Of a DNA stretch of 64,000 nucleotides, positions 60,965 through 64,000 are shown one piece after another. The notes under the pieces are model-generated. The model saw only the letters and a program-made list of their open reading frames with translations, did not search any database and was not told the DNA's origin. Position numbers and translations under genes: made by a program. Source of the stretch: Mucilaginibacter sp. UBA5151 (GTDB taxonomy: Bacteria > Bacteroidota > Bacteroidia > Sphingobacteriales > Sphingobacteriaceae); assembly GCA_002413785.1 (NCBI GenBank), contig DHXR01000046.1:49457-113456 (forward strand), read 5' to 3'. How positions within the stretch are numbered: the first letter of the stretch is position 1; each line of letters opens with the position of its first letter.

Positions 60965-62359
60965 TTAAGGTTTAACTTCTGCAGTAGTTTCAGGGGTCGA
61001 CCATCCTTTTAAAGTAGGGCACGACAGATACTGAGGGTCAATTCTGATATATGTTTTTTTTCTCTTTTTCTGGAACCACTCGCTTATTGTACGGTTGATC
61101 TTATCGCTAGTGGCATATTCTTTTATTTTCGGATAGTCCTGCTCCAGGTTAGCTTTGTGCGGGCTGGCAGTGGATTTCAGGTATAATATTTTATAACTCT
61201 TTTTCCCGTCCTGTCCGGTAAATAATTGTGGTTTCGAGATGCTGCCTACTTTCATGGTATCGGTAGTAAGCGCCACCTGCGGGTCGAGCCTGTCAGTAGG
61301 GATATGGGTGGTCCGGGTTTCAACATTATCAGCGTTTAAAAGCATCCCGCCATTATATTTAGTGTCTTTATTGTCAGAGTAATAGGCCGCCGCAGTCGAA
61401 AAATCTATCCTCTTGCTATTTATCATATTAGTTATCAACAGGTCATAAACGCTGTCGGCTTTCGCTTTCGCCCTGTCTAAGCTGCCGGGGGTAGTTGCCG
61501 GTGCAATTAAAATATGGCGCACGTGTACCTGCTCACCTCTCCGCTCAATTACCTGCAAAAAGTGAAAGCCAAAATCAGATTCAAATACCGGCGAATATTC
61601 GCCCGCTTTTAACTTAAAGGCCCATGCCGAAAATTCTTTCACAAATGTACTCCGGTCATTAAAACCAAGATCGCCACCCTGCGGGGCCGAACCCGGGTCC
61701 TGTGAATAAAGGCGCGCCAATGCGCCAAAATCCTCACCGCCTTTAACCCTCTTCAGCAAATCTTCTGCTTTTTGCTTGTAGGCTTCTTTTTCGGCAGGGT
61801 TAAGTTTGGGGTTAAATACTATCTCTCCAACTTCTACTTCTTTATTAAAAGTAGGTAAGCTATCCTTTGATATTTTGTTAAAAAACTTTTTAACGTCTTC
61901 GGGCGTTGTATTTACGTTAGTTGTGATTTTTTGCTGCATTTTCTGGGCCACCAGTTCTTCCTTAAGATCCGGGCGAATCTCGTCCTTATACTGTATAACC
62001 GACCGGCCTAAAAACTGTTCAAGCTTATCTTCTCCGCCTGCCCTTTGTATCATTCCCCGCATACGGCGTTCAACGTCGGCGTCAACCTCATCTTCTTTCA
62101 CATCAATACTGTCAATAATTGCCTGTGCCGCTAATAGTTTTTGCGTTAGCAAGCCCTGTAGTATCTGGCATTTAATATCCGGGTTTGGCTGATTGCCCTG
62201 TGCAAGGTACGATGCATATTTTAATTCAATATCTGATTGCAGTATAATGCTGCTGCCCACCACGCCGGCAATTTTATCCAGTGTATGGGTACGCGTTTGT
62301 GCCTTTACTACAGATATAAATAAAATAATACTTAAAATGGCTGTCCCAAACTTTCTCAT
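60965..62359 (-). CDS. SurA-like periplasmic peptidyl-prolyl isomerase
   Basis: 465 residues. Signal peptide (FGTAILSIILFISVVKAQ), N-terminal SurA chaperone domain (about 25-170, with SIILQSDIELKYASYLAQG), then PpiC parvulin domains: ARLYSQDPGSAPQGGDLGF with VIERRGEQVHVRHILIAPA, and a second, weaker one (about 300-410). SurA-type proteins chaperone outer-membrane proteins. Met at 62359 (MRKFG) or 62365 both possible. It forms a two-gene unit with moxR. Confidence 0.85.
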   Translation of the reverse strand: MRKFGTAILSIILFISVVKAQTRTHTLDKIAGVVGSSIILQSDIELKYASYLAQGNQPNPDIKCQILQGLLTQKLLAAQAIIDSIDVKEDEVDADVERRMRGMIQRAGGEDKLEQFLGRSVIQYKDEIRPDLKEELVAQKMQQKITTNVNTTPEDVKKFFNKISKDSLPTFNKEVEVGEIVFNPKLNPAEKEAYKQKAEDLLKRVKGGEDFGALARLYSQDPGSAPQGGDLGFNDRSTFVKEFSAWAFKLKAGEYSPVFESDFGFHFLQVIERRGEQVHVRHILIAPATTPGSLDRAKAKADSVYDLLITNMINSKRIDFSTAAAYYSDNKDTKYNGGMLLNADNVETRTTHIPTDRLDPQVALTTDTMKVGSISKPQLFTGQDGKKSYKILYLKSTASPHKANLEQDYPKIKEYATSDKINRTISEWFQKKRKKTYIRIDPQYLSCPTLKGWSTPETTAEVKP

Positions 62360-62577
62360 GTACATTGTATGTGTTAATTACGCTCTCCCGAAACATCGGG
62401 GTTAAAAGTCACGAATTTCGGTAAAATTTATGAATTATAGCCGCATAAATCGCCTGATTTAATTTATACCAGCTATAATTGTGCGAATATGCCGATAATG
62501 CTTCAAACTGTTTAAGTACTTTTGGTTAAAATTTGTTAAATACTGCTTCTTCCTTCCGGGAGGCTTACAATTTATAT

Positions 62578-63081
62578 ATGAAAGTTGAAAACCCCATTGC
62601 GTTTAGTTTGATAATGAATGAAGGTCTTTACCTGCTTGATAAAGACAAAACCCTGCCTGCTCCTGATACAGCCCCCCCGCCGGTTGAGGAAAAACAACCG
62701 GATAATTTTAATTTCATGGGGGGCAACAAAAAAAACTTCCTTGTTATTGGGTATTATCCTGAACTGGAGACTATTGAGGACAAGCATTTTATAGCCCTGG
62801 ATAGTATCATAAGACGTTTGGGTTATAGTTTGGACGACACGGCGATTTTTAACATTGCAAAATACACGGGTGCAACCATTCAGCAATTGACGGATTTTTT
62901 TAAACCGCAAAAATTACTATTGCTCGGCCGGCAGGCGCTGCCTGTGGGCATCGGGCAGCTTACACTTAACAAACCGCAGAAATTAAATAATTGCCAAACC
63001 TTGTTAAGTTTCAGTTTTGATGAGATGATGGAAAACAATGAAAATAAAAAAGCATTTTGGGAACAAATGAAACAACTGTAA
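62578..63081 (+). CDS. Uncharacterised protein preceding rdgB
   Basis: 167 residues from the ATG at 62578. Pro-rich segment at about 25-40 (APDTAPPPVEEKQPD) separates an N-terminal strand from a domain with GNKKNFLVIGYYPELE, DDTAIFNIAKYTGATIQQL, and FKPQKLLLLGRQALPVGIG. No family recognised. TAATG overlap couples it to rdgB, so it may be functionally linked to nucleotide metabolism, though this is inference. A TTG at 62533 would extend the frame but lacks support. Confidence 0.6.
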   Translation: MKVENPIAFSLIMNEGLYLLDKDKTLPAPDTAPPPVEEKQPDNFNFMGGNKKNFLVIGYYPELETIEDKHFIALDSIIRRLGYSLDDTAIFNIAKYTGATIQQLTDFFKPQKLLLLGRQALPVGIGQLTLNKPQKLNNCQTLLSFSFDEMMENNENKKAFWEQMKQL

Positions 63082-63677
63082 TGCAGCAATTGGTTTTTGC
63101 GAGCAATAACAGGCACAAAATACAGGAGGTTGCCGCTAAAATTGACGGAGGTATAAAATTATTAAGCCTGGATGATATTGGCTGCTTTGATGATATTGCC
63201 GAAACCGGGTTAACTTTCAGTGAAAATGCCTCTGTAAAAAGCAATTATATCTATAATAAGTACCATCTGAATTGTATTGGGGACGACAGCGGCCTGGAGG
63301 TTGATGCTTTGAACATGGAACCGGGCGTTTTTTCAGCGCGGTATGCCGGGAAACATGGCGACCATGAGGCCAATATGGATAAAGTGCTCGAAAAATTAGT
63401 GCAATCGGCCAACCGCAAGGCGCGTTTCCGTACCGTGATCTCATTGATATGGAATGGCGCGGAGCATTTTTTTGAAGGAACAGTTGAAGGCCTTATCCGC
63501 TATGAACGTGCCGGCGCCCGGGGTTTTGGTTACGACCCTATCTTTCAGCCAGATGGCTATGATATAACTTTTGCTGAAATGAGCTTGGACGAAAAAAACA
63601 GGGTTAGCCACCGGGCAAAGGCGGTAGAAAAGCTGGTAGCTTTTTTAAAATCGGTTGAAGTCGGTCGGCAGTTGTAG
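63081..63677 (+). CDS. rdgB: Non-canonical purine NTP pyrophosphatase RdgB/HAM1
   Basis: 198-residue enzyme hydrolysing dITP/XTP to prevent misincorporation. It has the family start VFASNNRHKIQEV, the metal-binding TFSENASVKSNYIYNKY and GDDSGLEVDALNMEPGVFSARYAG, and GFGYDPIFQPDGYD with SHRAKAVEK. The start is the ATG of TAATG shared with the upstream gene. An ATG at 63057 inside that gene is not used. Confidence 0.95.
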   Translation: MQQLVFASNNRHKIQEVAAKIDGGIKLLSLDDIGCFDDIAETGLTFSENASVKSNYIYNKYHLNCIGDDSGLEVDALNMEPGVFSARYAGKHGDHEANMDKVLEKLVQSANRKARFRTVISLIWNGAEHFFEGTVEGLIRYERAGARGFGYDPIFQPDGYDITFAEMSLDEKNRVSHRAKAVEKLVAFLKSVEVGRQL

Positions 63678-63723
63678 TTTTAGGATGGTTTTTTCACTCA
63701 CGGGGCAAAGATAAGGGGAATTT

Positions 63724-63797
63724 AGGTGAAAGCTAAAAGCAGAAAGACCAAAGCAAATTAAAAAAGCTTTAAGCTTTGTGCTTTCGGCTTTTACCTG
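63724..63797. repeat. Word-repeat inverted element after rdgB
   Basis: Words gaaagctaaaagcagaaagacc (63730-63753) on the left; aagctttgtgctttcggctttta (63771-63794) on the right, imperfect reverse complements with one word gained or lost. Confidence 0.65.
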
Positions 63798-64000
63798 TAC
63801 AAATGCTTACTCTCAATAAATTCCAAAACCACATCGGGCACAAAATATTGCACATTCTTTTTCTGTGCGATAGACTGGCGGATAAATGAGGCCGACAGTT
63901 CCATCAGGGGCGTCATGGTGATTGTTACGGAGGGGTGTGTCGCCAGGTCGGTATTTTCATAGCCCGGACGCGGGTAAACATAGATCCTGTAATCGCGCAA
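63791..64000 (-). CDS. nadD: Nicotinate-nucleotide adenylyltransferase, C-terminal part
   Basis: Only the last 69 codons are in the window; the gene continues beyond 64000. The segment SASFIRQSIAQKKNVQYFVPDVVLEFI is the C-terminal SSTxxR-type nucleotide-binding motif (here SASFIR) of NadD, which makes deamido-NAD from nicotinate mononucleotide. The apparent TTG start at the edge is artificial. Confidence 0.85.
   Translation of the reverse strand: MRDYRIYVYPRPGYENTDLATHPSVTITMTPLMELSASFIRQSIAQKKNVQYFVPDVVLEFIESKHLYR

Noticed and set aside
1..64000. tRNA, rRNA or riboswitch genes
   Set aside because: Gaps were read for tRNA-like or conserved riboswitch-like patterns, and none was convincing. 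A dedicated RNA search (tRNAscan, Rfam) would decide.

Overview
The window reads as chromosome from a Bacteroidota bacterium, most likely family Sphingobacteriaceae (a Mucilaginibacter/Pedobacter-like genome). The grounds are Bacteroidota promoters of the TTTG-N19-20-TAnnTTTG type, almost no Shine-Dalgarno sequences, type IX secretion (T9SS) sorting domains, BshA for bacillithiol, a GH140-type (DUF4038) glycosidase, a lone LutB, and the conserved rpmF-plsX-fabH-accB-accC order. No tRNA, rRNA or CRISPR array was recognised. The genus is an inference.

Layout. 0-8 kb: SGNH hydrolase, HigBA-type toxin-antitoxin pair, a probable parE remnant, bshA, a deoxyribonucleotidase, a secreted lactonase-like propeller, an RsuA/RluB pseudouridine synthase with a repeat-rich basic tail, and a lytic transglycosylase. 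8-11 kb: uvrA. 11.3-18.7 kb: a long co-directional run of YceD(DUF177)-rpmF-plsX-fabH-fabH-accB-accC-tatC-rpiB, with a tandem duplication of fabH. 18.7-23 kb: lutB and glgA-glgC. 23-29 kb: a transposase remnant, YciF-like protein, hemH, ispH and a membrane glycosyltransferase. 29-41 kb: prfA, glycosidase, lpd, an Rpn-like nuclease, msrA, a 1071-residue T9SS cargo with a small membrane protein after it, and a lone receiver protein. 41-51 kb: a repair/housekeeping group (polA, tag, an alkyltransferase-like protein, trmB, a small phosphatase, S1/P1 nuclease, fumC). 51.7-54.5 kb: an AT-rich AlwI-family restriction-modification pair, probably acquired. 55-64 kb: TPR protein, beta-lactamase-like hydrolase, ybaB, an MBL hydrolase, moxR-surA-like pair, rdgB and the truncated 3' part of nadD.

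The genes are mostly ordinary; the gaps are not. Many intergenic regions hold dispersed, hairpin-forming repeats of several unrelated kinds: (i) 'word-repeat' hairpins, whose arms are strings of near-identical 7-12 base words and whose arms are inverted copies of each other; (ii) a MITE-like element of about 230 bp with 21-bp terminal inverted repeats, present twice in opposite orientation; (iii) a three-hairpin REP-like element, present twice; (iv) elements with a conserved core but changing, still self-complementary stems; (v) an array of four palindromes at an exact 42-bp period. Some of these repeats run into gene ends and supply start codons, stop codons or terminal residues. All calls were made by reading the sequence; no database search was run.
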